The notes beneath the pieces are model-generated. The model was not told the origin of the DNA. It did no database searches and saw nothing but the letters and a program-made list of their open reading frames with translations. 22,520 bases of DNA from a virus. Positions 1 to 6,990 of the stretch are shown here, piece after piece (position 1 is the first letter of the stretch; each line of letters begins with the position of its first letter). Both the position numbers and the translations under genes were made by a program. The stretch covers positions 1 through 22,520 of IMG/VR virus record IMGVR_UViG_3300020469_000290; one strand, given 5' to 3'.

Positions 1-122
1 GGAACCAAGCGCCCAGAGTCCTTGGAACAGCGTGGGACACAAAGCTACTGCTGTTAACATGGGATCTACAGGCTCCTACTGCAATTAAAACAGAAGTTGT
101 TAAGAAGAAGACAAGACTGTAA
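1..122 (+). CDS. C-terminal end of an unidentified rightward gene (partial)
   Basis: An open frame enters from the left edge and codes for about 39 residues before a TAA at 120-122. That stop shares its last A with the ATG of the next gene, as in the tightly coupled pairs elsewhere in the window. The visible tail ends in a basic stretch, VVKKKTRL. Too little is present to assign a family. Its position ahead of small late-type genes suggests the end of a virion or lysis-region gene, but that is inference only. Confidence 0.55.
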   Translation, partial: NQAPRVLGTAWDTKLLLLTWDLQAPTAIKTEVVKKKTRL

Positions 123-352
123 TGGAAGCTATACCTCCTTTTCCTAACAGTGTTAATGCACAAGAATCTATAGTACCTGACAAGGTAAAAGAAATGTATT
201 CTATAAAGCAGAAAACTTTTGCAGTTAAGGGTGCTGTACAGGCTATAACTTATCTTGAACAATTTTACTACGAGTACAAGAATGGTCAAATAATGGTAAC
301 TATTTTAAAAGTTTATAATCAAGATAAATATTCAGTAGATATTAAAGCATGA
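122..352 (+). CDS. Hypothetical 76-residue protein
   Basis: I do not recognise this protein. It is soluble-looking and mixed in charge, begins MEAIPPFPNS and has a Tyr/Phe-rich middle (EQFYYEYKNG). The start overlaps the stop of the preceding gene (TAATG), and the stop overlaps the start of the next (349-352), so translation is probably coupled. No membrane segment or known motif is visible. It lies in the rightward block that ends at 1605, which probably belongs to the distal late region. Confidence 0.7.
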   Translation: MEAIPPFPNSVNAQESIVPDKVKEMYSIKQKTFAVKGAVQAITYLEQFYYEYKNGQIMVTILKVYNQDKYSVDIKA

Positions 353-600
353 CTATGATGATTTTTGTCCTCATTATATTAGAAAGAGGGCAGGTTACAG
401 GAGAAGAGTTTTATTTTAGAGAACTAACTTCTTGTTTAGAATACTCTGCTGCACTAAATAGTCAATCAGTAGCAGATAACAATGGACTGCTAGGTAACAA
501 TAATTATTTTAAAACGTACTGTAGAGTACGTCAGATCAATGTAAATGATGCAGGTAGTAAAATACTATTTAGAGATCCAGCAAAAAAGAAAGAGGAATGA
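349..600 (+). CDS. Small protein with hydrophobic N-terminus and two cysteines
   Basis: The 83-residue product starts with a short hydrophobic run (MTMMIFVLIILERGQ). It continues with a polar body carrying two cysteines, in ELTSCLEYS and KTYCRVRQ, spaced like a possible disulfide pair, and ends in a basic-acidic tail. The overall look (short hydrophobic start, an aromatic YFREL segment, paired Cys, many Asn) recalls small unknown proteins common in marine phages, by memory rather than by alignment. The hydrophobic stretch of about 9 residues is short for a signal peptide or membrane anchor. The start overlaps the upstream stop in an ATGA arrangement. Function unknown. Confidence 0.65.
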   Translation: MTMMIFVLIILERGQVTGEEFYFRELTSCLEYSAALNSQSVADNNGLLGNNNYFKTYCRVRQINVNDAGSKILFRDPAKKKEE

Positions 601-601
601 T

Positions 602-784
602 ATGGCTGCTAAGAAAAAATCTACGGTAAACAAAGCTGGTAATTATACCAAGCCTACAATGCGTAAGAACCTATTCAACAAGATTAAAGCAGGAACAAAG
701 GGCGGTAAGGCTGGTCAGTGGTCGGCGCGTAAAGCCCAGATGCTTGCAAAGCAGTATAAAGCTGCTGGAGGCGGTTACAAGTAA
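602..784 (+). CDS. Lysine-rich small protein with an ARKAQMLAKQYK-type motif
   Basis: This 60-residue, very basic protein has many Lys, few acidic residues and a Gly-rich end (AAGGGYK). The segment WSARKAQMLAKQYKAAGGGY is a short motif I recognise as recurrent in small basic proteins of phages and large DNA viruses. I chose ATG 602, directly after the upstream stop at 600, rather than an in-frame ATG at 545 that would add a 19-residue tail lying inside the preceding gene. The stop shares bases with the next start (784). It is first in a run of four basic genes. A DNA-associated or capsid-packed role is plausible but unproven. Confidence 0.7.
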   Translation: MAAKKKSTVNKAGNYTKPTMRKNLFNKIKAGTKGGKAGQWSARKAQMLAKQYKAAGGGYK

Positions 785-1083
785 TGGCTGATCCTAAGAA
801 AGGTACAGGTAAAAAACCTAAAGGTTCTGGACGTAGACTCTACACAGACGAAAACCCTAAAGATACTGTGAGCATAAAGTTTGCTACAGTACAAGACGCT
901 AGAGATACTGCTCGTAAAGTAAAAGGTATTAGTAAACCTTACGCCCGTAAGATTCAAATATTAACTGTTATGGAACAAAGGGCTAAGGTAGCAGGTAAAT
1001 CTAAACAAGCAGAGATTGCTAAGAAAGCTAAAGAAACTCTCAGGAGGAAGCATGGCGCTGAAAAAAAGTCAAAAAAGTCTTAA
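784..1083 (+). CDS. Basic protein resembling the DUF5872-type phage family
   Basis: The product has 99 residues and is strongly basic. The N-terminal half, with KKGTGKKPKGSGRRLYTDEN followed by DTVSIKF, matches a conserved phage block that I associate with DUF5872; the name is from memory and should be checked. The C-terminal half is helical and Lys/Ala-rich and ends in KKSKKS. Start and stop overlap the neighbours (TAATG at 784; 32 bases shared with the next gene), which fits translational coupling. Function unknown; the charge suggests nucleic-acid binding. Confidence 0.72.
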   Translation: MADPKKGTGKKPKGSGRRLYTDENPKDTVSIKFATVQDARDTARKVKGISKPYARKIQILTVMEQRAKVAGKSKQAEIAKKAKETLRRKHGAEKKSKKS

Positions 1084-1297
1084 GGCTTGGACAAAGCAGA
1101 AGTGGCGCACTAAGTCTGGTAAGAAGTCCAGTGAAACAGGTGAGCGTTACCTGCCTGAGAAAGCTATAAAAGCTTTGTCATCTAAGGAATATGCAGCAAC
1201 TACTAAGAAGAAGCGTGAAGATACCGCTAAAGGTAAGCAGCATAGTAAACAGCCTAAGAAGATTGCGAAGAAGACAAGGAGCTACAGGAAGAAATGA
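1052..1297 (+). CDS. Basic 81-residue protein, unknown phage family
   Basis: I chose ATG 1052 because a strong ribosome site, AGGAGG, lies at 1041-1046, five bases upstream. The in-frame ATG at 1016 has no such site. The protein begins MALKKSQKSLKAWTKQKW, carries a conserved-looking GERYLPEKAIKALSSKEYAA block at about residues 30-49 and ends in Lys/Arg clusters. It resembles a small phage family often seen beside the two preceding genes, possibly DUF6321; that label is uncertain. The start lies inside the previous gene in another frame. No enzymatic motif is visible. Confidence 0.75.
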   Translation: MALKKSQKSLKAWTKQKWRTKSGKKSSETGERYLPEKAIKALSSKEYAATTKKKREDTAKGKQHSKQPKKIAKKTRSYRKK

Positions 1298-1605
1298 GAG
1301 AAGATTATAAAAAAGGCGGCAAATCTAAAAGAGATCCTAGACTAGCAAGGGCAGGTGTAGCTGGTTTTAATAAACCAAAAAGAACTCCTAAGCACCCTAC
1401 TAAATCTCATGTTGTAGTAGCTAAAGATGGAGATAAAATTAAAACCATACGCTTTGGACAACAGGGTGTGCGAGGTGCCGGGAAAAATCCTACATCTAAA
1501 AAAGATAAAGCACGTAAAAAATCATATTATGCTAGGCACAACGCTCAAGATTCTAACCCTTCAAAGCTTTCAGCCCGATACTGGTCGCACAAAGTTAAGT
1601 GGTAG
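1294..1605 (+). CDS. Basic protein resembling DUF5754 phage family
   Basis: This 103-residue protein has a highly characteristic central block, HPTKSHVVVAKDGDKIKTIR followed by FGQQGVRGAG, and a C-terminal KLSARYWSHKVKW. I recognise this as a phage family with no assigned function (DUF5754, by memory). It is rich in Lys and Arg. The start overlaps the previous stop by four bases. It is the last rightward gene before the convergent leftward unit, and only one base separates the two stop codons. No clear terminator lies between the units, so overlapping antisense transcription is possible. Confidence 0.78.
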   Translation: MREDYKKGGKSKRDPRLARAGVAGFNKPKRTPKHPTKSHVVVAKDGDKIKTIRFGQQGVRGAGKNPTSKKDKARKKSYYARHNAQDSNPSKLSARYWSHKVKW

Positions 1606-1606
1606 T

Positions 1607-1816
1607 TTAATTTAATACCTCTAGTTCTTCCTGTATATCATCGTGCAAGTTTTTAAATTTAGGATCAGTCTTAGCCAGCACTCTTGATATATAGGCCATG
1701 TCGTGACTACTAAATATTTTATTTAAGTCCTTGTCAGGCACCCTAGAATACTCTGTCATAAGAACGCCTTTTGAATTTATAAAAACTTTAAATGATATAA
1801 TATTACCCTCACTCAT
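1607..1816 (-). CDS. Hypothetical 69-residue protein, last gene of the leftward unit
   Basis: I do not recognise this small soluble protein. It starts MSEGNIISFKVFINSKG and ends in an acidic helix (DDIQEELEVLN). Its start overlaps the nrdB stop by four bases, so it is probably translated by coupling to nrdB. It is the most distal gene of the 16-kb leftward unit. No motif identifies a function. Confidence 0.68.
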   Translation of the reverse strand: MSEGNIISFKVFINSKGVLMTEYSRVPDKDLNKIFSSHDMAYISRVLAKTDPKFKNLHDDIQEELEVLN

Positions 1817-2775
1817 GCGAACTTCACTTTTTCTACGTTGCCGCGTAGCCCCGCCTTCATATAAGTAGTTGCACGACCTTCAAAAAAGTTTTGATGCTCT
1901 ACACCCAGCACATCATCCAGCCAATTTAAAGGATTATCTTTAACATTGTAGTTAGGTTTTAGTCCTAGTTGTAGTAAACGTCTATCCGCAATGTACCTAA
2001 TGTACTTACGCATCTCTTTCTTTGTAAGACCTACAATATCACCCTGCTCAAACACAAGATCCAAGAACCTATCCTCTAGGTCAACCATCTCACGACATGC
2101 CTGATAGATTTCAGCTTTAAAGTCATCAGTCCATATGTCAATGTTTTCTTGAATAAACTCTCTAAACAGCTTGGTCATTGCTTCAACGTGCAGTGACTCA
2201 TCACGTATACTATATGTAATAATCTGTCCCATGCCTTTCATCTTACCAAAGCGAGGGAAGTTAAGAAGGATGATGAAGCTGGAGAATAACTGTAGACCTT
2301 CAGTAAAGGCAGAGTAAATAGCTAATGCTTTTGCAATAGATCGTTTATCGCCCTTAGTGACCCGTACAGAGTCCACATACTCATGCTTATCTGCCATAGC
2401 CTCATACTCTGAGAACGCCTTATACTCAACCTCTGGCATTCCTACGGTGTCTAAGAGCAAGCTGTAGGCGTGTTGGTGTATGGACTCCATGTTGTTAAAG
2501 GCACCCATCATCATACGAGCTTCAGGCTTCTTAAATATCTTCATGTACCTATCAACGTAACCAGAGCTAACGTCAACATCAGACTGAGTGAACAGTCGGA
2601 ATATTTGAGTTAGTAGATTTTTTTCAGATTCGCCAAGATCTTGCCAATCTTTTACATCATTGTGCAATGGTACATCTTCAGGAAACCAGTGCATCTGATT
2701 CTGCTGTGAGTAGTAGTCAAACATCCAAGGGTTGTCAAAAGGCTTGTAGTAGTCTCTTGTGTCTAATAGGCTCAT
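1813..2775 (-). CDS. nrdB: Class I ribonucleotide reductase, beta (radical-generating) subunit
   Basis: The protein (320 residues) is the small subunit that makes the tyrosyl radical used by NrdA to reduce ribonucleoside diphosphates. The di-iron ligand set is complete: D66, E97, H100, E159, E193 and H196. The radical tyrosine is present at Y104, in the ESIHQHAY segment, seven residues after E97 as in E. coli NrdB. W30, in the MHWFPED block, matches the conserved radical-transfer Trp region. The C-terminal tail (from about 295) would dock into NrdA. It is separated from nrdA by six small genes, instead of being adjacent, and overlaps both neighbours by four bases. Confidence 0.97.
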   Translation of the reverse strand: MSLLDTRDYYKPFDNPWMFDYYSQQNQMHWFPEDVPLHNDVKDWQDLGESEKNLLTQIFRLFTQSDVDVSSGYVDRYMKIFKKPEARMMMGAFNNMESIHQHAYSLLLDTVGMPEVEYKAFSEYEAMADKHEYVDSVRVTKGDKRSIAKALAIYSAFTEGLQLFSSFIILLNFPRFGKMKGMGQIITYSIRDESLHVEAMTKLFREFIQENIDIWTDDFKAEIYQACREMVDLEDRFLDLVFEQGDIVGLTKKEMRKYIRYIADRRLLQLGLKPNYNVKDNPLNWLDDVLGVEHQNFFEGRATTYMKAGLRGNVEKVKFA

Positions 2776-3113
2776 AGTTGTGAAATCCTTTCATCTGTTA
2801 TTACGGGGTCTGGAACGTCCCCTTCTTTAATAAAAATACCATTGCTGTTCATGTGGCCTTTACGATCTTTTATATCTAAGTAGGCTACACGTAAGCACTG
2901 ATCTAGGTCTGTGTCGTTCATTACTGCTAATGTGTTTAACACAACAAGACAGTCGCCTATATCATCAGAGACATCACGCTGTTTAGCTATGTTGTCTCCT
3001 AGCTCCCCAATCTCAGACACAAGTTTAGCAAACTGAGCTAAGGGTGTCGAGTTATTAATAATTCCTTTTTCGTAACTCCAAAGAGTTACTAAATCTACCA
3101 TTGTTTTATTCAT
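2772..3113 (-). CDS. mazG: MazG-like nucleotide pyrophosphohydrolase
   Basis: This 113-residue protein has the compact all-alpha MazG-type metal site. E34 and E37 (SEIGEL) form the first acidic pair, and D51 and D54 (DDIGD) form the second, with Asp in place of the more usual Glu at the first of these. MazG family members hydrolyse (d)NTPs, and in phages they are proposed to alter the nucleotide or alarmone pool. The length fits single-domain phage versions. It sits directly upstream of nrdB with a four-base overlap, which fits a nucleotide-supply operon. Substrate cannot be deduced. Confidence 0.85.
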   Translation of the reverse strand: MNKTMVDLVTLWSYEKGIINNSTPLAQFAKLVSEIGELGDNIAKQRDVSDDIGDCLVVLNTLAVMNDTDLDQCLRVAYLDIKDRKGHMNSNGIFIKEGDVPDPVITDERISQL

Positions 3114-3802
3114 TGTTTCTCCACTGGAAATGCATTTAAGTTTGCAGCTACTGTGCGACGTTCTCCTTCGCCTTTAAATGGATATACCATATGCTGTAGC
3201 CACGAAGGAAAGAAATATATTTTACCTACTTCTGGTTTAAACACCACTGCTTGTGTAGGCTTTAGTCTTTCTTTGTCATTCACTGCGCTTTGACCATAAA
3301 CAAACTCTAAAAAGCCATCAACACAACCTGAAGCGTTGTAGTAACTAAACTCTCCCATGTGTGGTGCATTTAGTTTTTTTATTTGTTCTGGTACTTTTGT
3401 CCATGTTGTGCAGCTAATACCCATTATAGTCTTAGTGCCATGATCATGTATAGGATTGTAGTCACCTGCGTAACTGTGAACAGACCATAGTTCGTCTATG
3501 TCTATGTGTCTGTCTCCGTCTAGGTTCTGACCTGTATGTTGAAAGAACTGACCAACGTAATGTACTGCCATACTCTGTAAGTAGGCTCTAACGTCCTCTA
3601 AGTCCTTATGTGTATGATCTATTCGTAGCTGCTCTCCTTGCTGTATCTGACCTACAAGAGTGTCAGCAGCGGTTAGCCTGTCCTCTTGTAGCAGTAGATC
3701 ATCTAAGAAAACATTTAAAGTATCTACATGCTCCAGAGGAAAATCTATTTCCATCATAAACACAGAAGGTAGAGGAAGCATTTTGTATTGTACTTCACTC
3801 AT
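3110..3802 (-). CDS. 2-oxoglutarate/Fe(II)-dependent oxygenase
   Basis: The 230-residue protein carries a double-stranded beta-helix metal site. The iron-binding N-terminal signature is in NPIHDHGTKT (H119, D120, H121), the distal histidine is in SWLQHMVYPF (H204), and an arginine pair follows at 215-216 (GERRT) to bind 2-oxoglutarate. This matches the putative 2OG-Fe(II) oxygenase family (Pfam 2OG-FeII_Oxy_5) common in marine phages. The substrate is unknown; nucleic acid, nucleotide or protein are all possible. I chose ATG 3802, preceded by GAGAG at suitable spacing, over an in-frame GTG at 3811 that lacks one. It overlaps both neighbours. Confidence 0.9.
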   Translation of the reverse strand: MSEVQYKMLPLPSVFMMEIDFPLEHVDTLNVFLDDLLLQEDRLTAADTLVGQIQQGEQLRIDHTHKDLEDVRAYLQSMAVHYVGQFFQHTGQNLDGDRHIDIDELWSVHSYAGDYNPIHDHGTKTIMGISCTTWTKVPEQIKKLNAPHMGEFSYYNASGCVDGFLEFVYGQSAVNDKERLKPTQAVVFKPEVGKIYFFPSWLQHMVYPFKGEGERRTVAANLNAFPVEKQ

Positions 3803-4010
3803 TAAACGCACTCTCTAGAAAAGAAGTTTCTAATACAACTAATTTATCTTCTGCTCCAGCTATCTTACCTACTAACTCATCCATAGTCTCAAGCATTGTA
3901 TGCTCTCCTACGGCTGCTGGATTTTCAAGATAGTTTTTAAGTTCTGAACCAGCCCACATAATCTGAGCTTTGTACATACTCTTTAGTGCTTTTATTCTGT
4001 GGTCTTCCAT
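3795..4010 (-). CDS. Hypothetical 71-residue helical protein
   Basis: The protein starts MEDHRIKALKSMYKAQIMWA and appears to be two helices with an acidic C-terminal half. I do not recognise a family. It overlaps the start of the oxygenase gene (8 bases) and the end of the preceding gene (19 bases), so it is expressed as part of the nrd cluster. No catalytic or metal-binding motif is visible. Confidence 0.68.
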   Translation of the reverse strand: MEDHRIKALKSMYKAQIMWAGSELKNYLENPAAVGEHTMLETMDELVGKIAGAEDKLVVLETSFLESAFNE

Positions 4011-4237
4011 TGCTCTTTTAACTCCTCCATGTTTTTAGTGAGCCAATCTGCATAACTAAGTTTGTCTTCTTTATTGTAGTCACTTGCATACTCAGCCCAT
4101 TTCTTAATAGAGAAGTTTTTAAAACTATTATCTTCTAAAGCTTTTTCAGCGTAGTAAGATTTAAAATCTTTGCAGTCAACAAGTTTGTTTTCTTCCCATA
4201 TATAATATTTACAATCTTCAAAAGAATCTTTAGACAT
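3992..4237 (-). CDS. Hypothetical 81-residue acidic protein
   Basis: This protein is rich in Lys, Glu, Asp and aromatic residues (KYYIWEEN, KSYYAEK, KKWAEYASDY). The ATG is preceded by a GGGGAAG ribosome site a few bases upstream. It has two cysteines (near 9 and 22) but no recognisable domain. It overlaps the lipoprotein gene upstream by eight bases. Function unknown. Confidence 0.68.
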   Translation of the reverse strand: MSKDSFEDCKYYIWEENKLVDCKDFKSYYAEKALEDNSFKNFSIKKWAEYASDYNKEDKLSYADWLTKNMEELKEQWKTTE

Positions 4238-4412
4238 ACTTCCCCTTACTAACGCATTGACAAATCAAATGAGGCCCATACTGCCTACATATTTTAATGT
4301 CTTTATCTATACACTTAACATTCTCAGGTTTGTAGTAGTCCCATTTGCTACGTTGTGTACCGTCAGTAGCACACCCCGCAAGCAACAATAAAGTAAATAA
4401 AAGTCTAATCAA
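4230..4412 (-). CDS. Small cysteine-rich lipoprotein
   Basis: The product (60 residues) is a predicted lipoprotein: a short positive start (MIR), a hydrophobic run of Leu/Thr/Phe, then a lipobox LLAGC with the modified cysteine at C14. The mature part is about 46 residues with four more cysteines (34, 42, 51, 53). The start codon is TTG, supported by GGAG seven bases upstream. Lipid attachment implies transfer through the host inner membrane. It sits in a nucleotide-metabolism cluster rather than near lysis genes, which makes a spanin role less obvious; superinfection exclusion or membrane anchoring of a partner are alternatives. Not recognised beyond the signal. Confidence 0.75.
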   Translation of the reverse strand: MIRLLFTLLLLAGCATDGTQRSKWDYYKPENVKCIDKDIKICRQYGPHLICQCVSKGKYV

Positions 4413-4629
4413 AATCTTTCTCCGTAAGTATAGGTTTGTCGAGGGACAGTAGCATCTTTTCTAAGTCTTCTTTAATTTCGTCAACACTCTCACCAAAGGG
4501 GGCTACTGGGTTTTCAGTATAAAGACTAGGCTCGCCTTTATGATAGTAAACTTCATGTATAGCTAAATTATTTTCATCTTCCTTAAAGAGCCTATAATTC
4601 CATGTTGCGTCAACTTCTTCATCCTTCAC
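4405..4629 (-). CDS. Hypothetical 74-residue protein, conserved WNYRLFKED type
   Basis: This small acidic protein contains WNYRLFKEDENNLAIHEVYY followed by PVAPFGESVDEIKEDLEKML. I recognise this pattern from small uncharacterised proteins in marine phages and some bacteria (from memory; no name assigned). The start is GTG within the end of nrdA, eleven bases before the nrdA stop ends, with a GGGGAG site about ten bases upstream inside nrdA. It probably depends on nrdA translation. Function unknown. Confidence 0.72.
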   Translation of the reverse strand: MKDEEVDATWNYRLFKEDENNLAIHEVYYHKGEPSLYTENPVAPFGESVDEIKEDLEKMLLSLDKPILTEKDFD

Positions 4630-6508
4630 AGCTTAAGCACTCCCCATCTTCTAAGTTAATTCGTGGTATTTTGATGTTAACATTCTCTGTATTTCTAGCT
4701 GCATTAGAGCGTAGGTAATACATAGATTTGAGTTTGTTAGCTCCTGCCCAATGTACGCTATTAATATACTCCAGATACTCATCGTGCACCTCCTGTTCCG
4801 CTGTAGCTGGTGGTGGAATAAAAAATAAGTTTACTGACTGAGATTGACACACATACTTCTGTCGTTGGTAAGCGTGTTCAATAATCCAAATCTGATTTAG
4901 TTCAGGTGCAGTTTTGAATACTTCTTTTTCTTCTTGAGAAAGTGCCTCCAAGCTTGCAACCGAGCCTTCAGCAGCAGCAATCTCTTTCCACGTTTCATCT
5001 GTATTGATTCCTTTTTCATCTAGTAGCTTCTCCAAGTACTTGTTCTTTACTTTGTATGAACCAGTTAAAGTCTTGTGCGTAAATACGTTAGCCCTCGTAG
5101 GCTCAATACTAGGACTCGTTCCACCACATATAATACTACTGCTGGCATTAGGAGCAATAGCAAGCAGATGTGAGTTACGAACACCATCGCCGACCATATC
5201 AGGAGCTTCGCCCCTAGATCCAGCAAGTTGTACACTTGCCTCAGTAGCTCTTTCCTTGATGTGTTTAAAGGCTCTATTGTTAAAGCTGGAAGCGTACATT
5301 CCCTCAAAAGGGAGTCCATTACGTTGAAGATAAGAATGAAAGCCCATCGCACCAAGGCCAATCGCCCGTTCTCTATATGCACTATAAGCGGCTTTTGCAT
5401 AGCCTGTATTATCTTTGTCCACTTCAATTTCAAAGTCCTCCAAACTATCTATTTTACAGTTGTGTATATTACCATCAACAGCTAAAGCATTATCAATAAA
5501 ATGTTCTAGTGTGTTATCCAGCATAGTAACCAGATCACTGATGAACATATCCTCATCTTTCCAATCATCAAAGTATTCTAAGTTAACACTAGACAGGCAG
5601 CATACTGCTGTTCTTTCTTCGCTCGTAGGCAGCGTTATCTCAGAACATAAATTACTTTGTATTACTTTCAGCCCTAGTTCTTTCTGTTTCTTAGGGAGAA
5701 GATCGTTACACCTGTCTAGATTAACAATGTAAGGTTCACCTGTCTCTGCTCTGGTGTGTATTAGCTGCCACCACAAGTCCCGCGCTGGGACTGTCTTAAT
5801 AGCTTGCTTTGACTTAGGATCTATGAGCCTCCAAGGAAGGTCATGTTGGACAGAATATAAGAACTCATCATTAATAGTAACGCCATTATGAAGATTAAGA
5901 CATTTGCGATTAAGATCACCACCAGTAGTTTTTCGCATAGCAACGAACTCTTCAATTTCTGGATGGCTAATATCCATGTACGCAGCATAAGATCCTCTCC
6001 TAGTTTTCCCTTGATTGAAAGCAAGCATTTGACTATCTACAACATGCATAAATGGGATGCTACCAGTAGACTCACTACCGTGAGCAGTAGATACCCCATT
6101 ACTCCTAACATCACCCCAATATCCACCGATGCCTCCACCTGAACTTGCAAGCCATATGTTCTCATCATAATGATCAGATAAACCACGCCTTGAGTCAGGA
6201 ACATAATTAAGAAAACAAGAGATAGCTTGACCACGGCCAAGTCCCCCGTTGCTAAGGATAGGAGTGCTAAACATGAACCAATTAGAACTTGCGTAATTAT
6301 AAAGTCGCTGTGCAAGATTGAAGTCAGTATGTTCTTGATAAGTAGCGCCATATACAGCGGCCCTTGCAAAAGCTTCTTGAGCGTGTGTTTCATATTTTGA
6401 AAAATACCTGTCTTTTAAAGTTTCTAAAGAAAACTCATTAAGTAGTTCTTCTTTATCGTAGTCAATTTCTATCCCTAAATAATTCGTCTTCCCAATTTTT
6501 AATGTCAT
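4619..6508 (-). CDS. nrdA: Class I ribonucleotide reductase, alpha (catalytic) subunit
   Basis: NrdA reduces ribonucleotides to deoxyribonucleotides using the NrdB radical. All key residues are visible (numbered from ATG 6508, 629 residues): C98 (AISCFLNY) and a partner at C303/304 (AVCCLSS), catalytic N286, C288 and E290 (SNLCSEI), radical-relay Y597-Y598 (SMYYLRS), and the C-terminal redox pair C624 and C627 (GECLSCEG). The N-terminus begins about where the barrel-proximal region starts, so the roughly 90-residue ATP-cone regulatory domain of many class I enzymes is missing. That predicts weak or no inhibition by dATP. ATG 6508 has AGGA eight bases upstream; the in-frame ATG 6517 has it at zero spacing. 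Confidence 0.97.
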   Translation of the reverse strand: MTLKIGKTNYLGIEIDYDKEELLNEFSLETLKDRYFSKYETHAQEAFARAAVYGATYQEHTDFNLAQRLYNYASSNWFMFSTPILSNGGLGRGQAISCFLNYVPDSRRGLSDHYDENIWLASSGGGIGGYWGDVRSNGVSTAHGSESTGSIPFMHVVDSQMLAFNQGKTRRGSYAAYMDISHPEIEEFVAMRKTTGGDLNRKCLNLHNGVTINDEFLYSVQHDLPWRLIDPKSKQAIKTVPARDLWWQLIHTRAETGEPYIVNLDRCNDLLPKKQKELGLKVIQSNLCSEITLPTSEERTAVCCLSSVNLEYFDDWKDEDMFISDLVTMLDNTLEHFIDNALAVDGNIHNCKIDSLEDFEIEVDKDNTGYAKAAYSAYRERAIGLGAMGFHSYLQRNGLPFEGMYASSFNNRAFKHIKERATEASVQLAGSRGEAPDMVGDGVRNSHLLAIAPNASSSIICGGTSPSIEPTRANVFTHKTLTGSYKVKNKYLEKLLDEKGINTDETWKEIAAAEGSVASLEALSQEEKEVFKTAPELNQIWIIEHAYQRQKYVCQSQSVNLFFIPPPATAEQEVHDEYLEYINSVHWAGANKLKSMYYLRSNAARNTENVNIKIPRINLEDGECLSCEG

Positions 6509-6626
6509 CAACGTCATCCTTTTCTTTTAACTCTGATTGCCTGTGTCCTTTAGTGCGCGATTTGTTTTTTGCTTTTTTACGTTTATTAAATTTTTCAAGG
6601 CGCTCTGCTTTCCTATCCCAAGACAT
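6462..6626 (-). CDS. 54-residue charged protein overlapping the start of nrdA
   Basis: This short frame begins at ATG 6626 (MSWDRKAERLEKFNKRKKAK), continues through a basic half into an acidic C-terminus (IKNWEDELFRDRN), and stops at 6462. A good ribosome site (GGAGA) lies seven bases upstream, inside the end of the DUF3310 gene, and the ATG overlaps that gene's stop region by 14 bases. The far end overlaps the nrdA start by 47 bases in another frame. The start signal, charge-segregated composition and snug fit between the two genes support a real gene. Function unknown; it could couple translation into nrdA. Confidence 0.72.
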   Translation of the reverse strand: MSWDRKAERLEKFNKRKKAKNKSRTKGHRQSELKEKDDVDDIKNWEDELFRDRN

Positions 6627-6990
6627 CCTGATTCTCCATCAGAAAAGCCATGAGCTTCTCTTCATACCAACGGGCCTTTCGTAAGTCTTCAATAGGCTTA
6701 GTCTTATAACGAAACCTCCAGCGATACTTCAAAGAGTTACCACGAAGATAACCTACAAACTCATCAGGTGTAAGCATAGCTTCAATAGCTTCTATGCACT
6801 CTATATGTCCATTATTATAATGCGCTGGGTGATCTACCATAGTGTTTATTAAATTAGAATACGATTTACCCAAACGATTATCAGGTATGTTTTCACCGTA
6901 TACAGGGTGATCATTAGGCCCATCCCAATCTTCTGTATCTTTCCTATTTAAGTTACTCCACTCTTCTGGTGTTGCATCGTCAATACTCAT
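6613..6990 (-). CDS. DUF3310 (SaV-like) family protein, possible nucleotide kinase
   Basis: The C-terminal two-thirds (about residues 51-117) fits DUF3310: it opens with VDHPAHYNNGHIECIEAIEA, continues with LRGNSLKYRWRFRYKTKPIE and ends with DLRKARWYEEKL. The N-terminal 50 residues are acidic and poorly structured-looking. This domain is found in many phage proteins, and I recall it being linked to the T7 gp1.7 nucleotide kinase, but the biochemical role here is unproven. It overlaps the endonuclease I gene by four bases. Placement beside ribonucleotide reductase fits a nucleotide-metabolism task. Confidence 0.85.
   Translation of the reverse strand: MSIDDATPEEWSNLNRKDTEDWDGPNDHPVYGENIPDNRLGKSYSNLINTMVDHPAHYNNGHIECIEAIEAMLTPDEFVGYLRGNSLKYRWRFRYKTKPIEDLRKARWYEEKLMAFLMENQDVLG

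Noticed and set aside
1594-1620. Bidirectional terminator between the convergent units
   Set aside because: No stem with flanking T-run was found. The two stop codons are one base apart and the few bases around them do not form a convincing hairpin.
5004-6393. Several open frames of 67-122 codons within nrdA in other frames and on the + strand
   Set aside because: They lie wholly inside a gene with a complete set of catalytic residues, lack ribosome sites and have no recognisable protein pattern.
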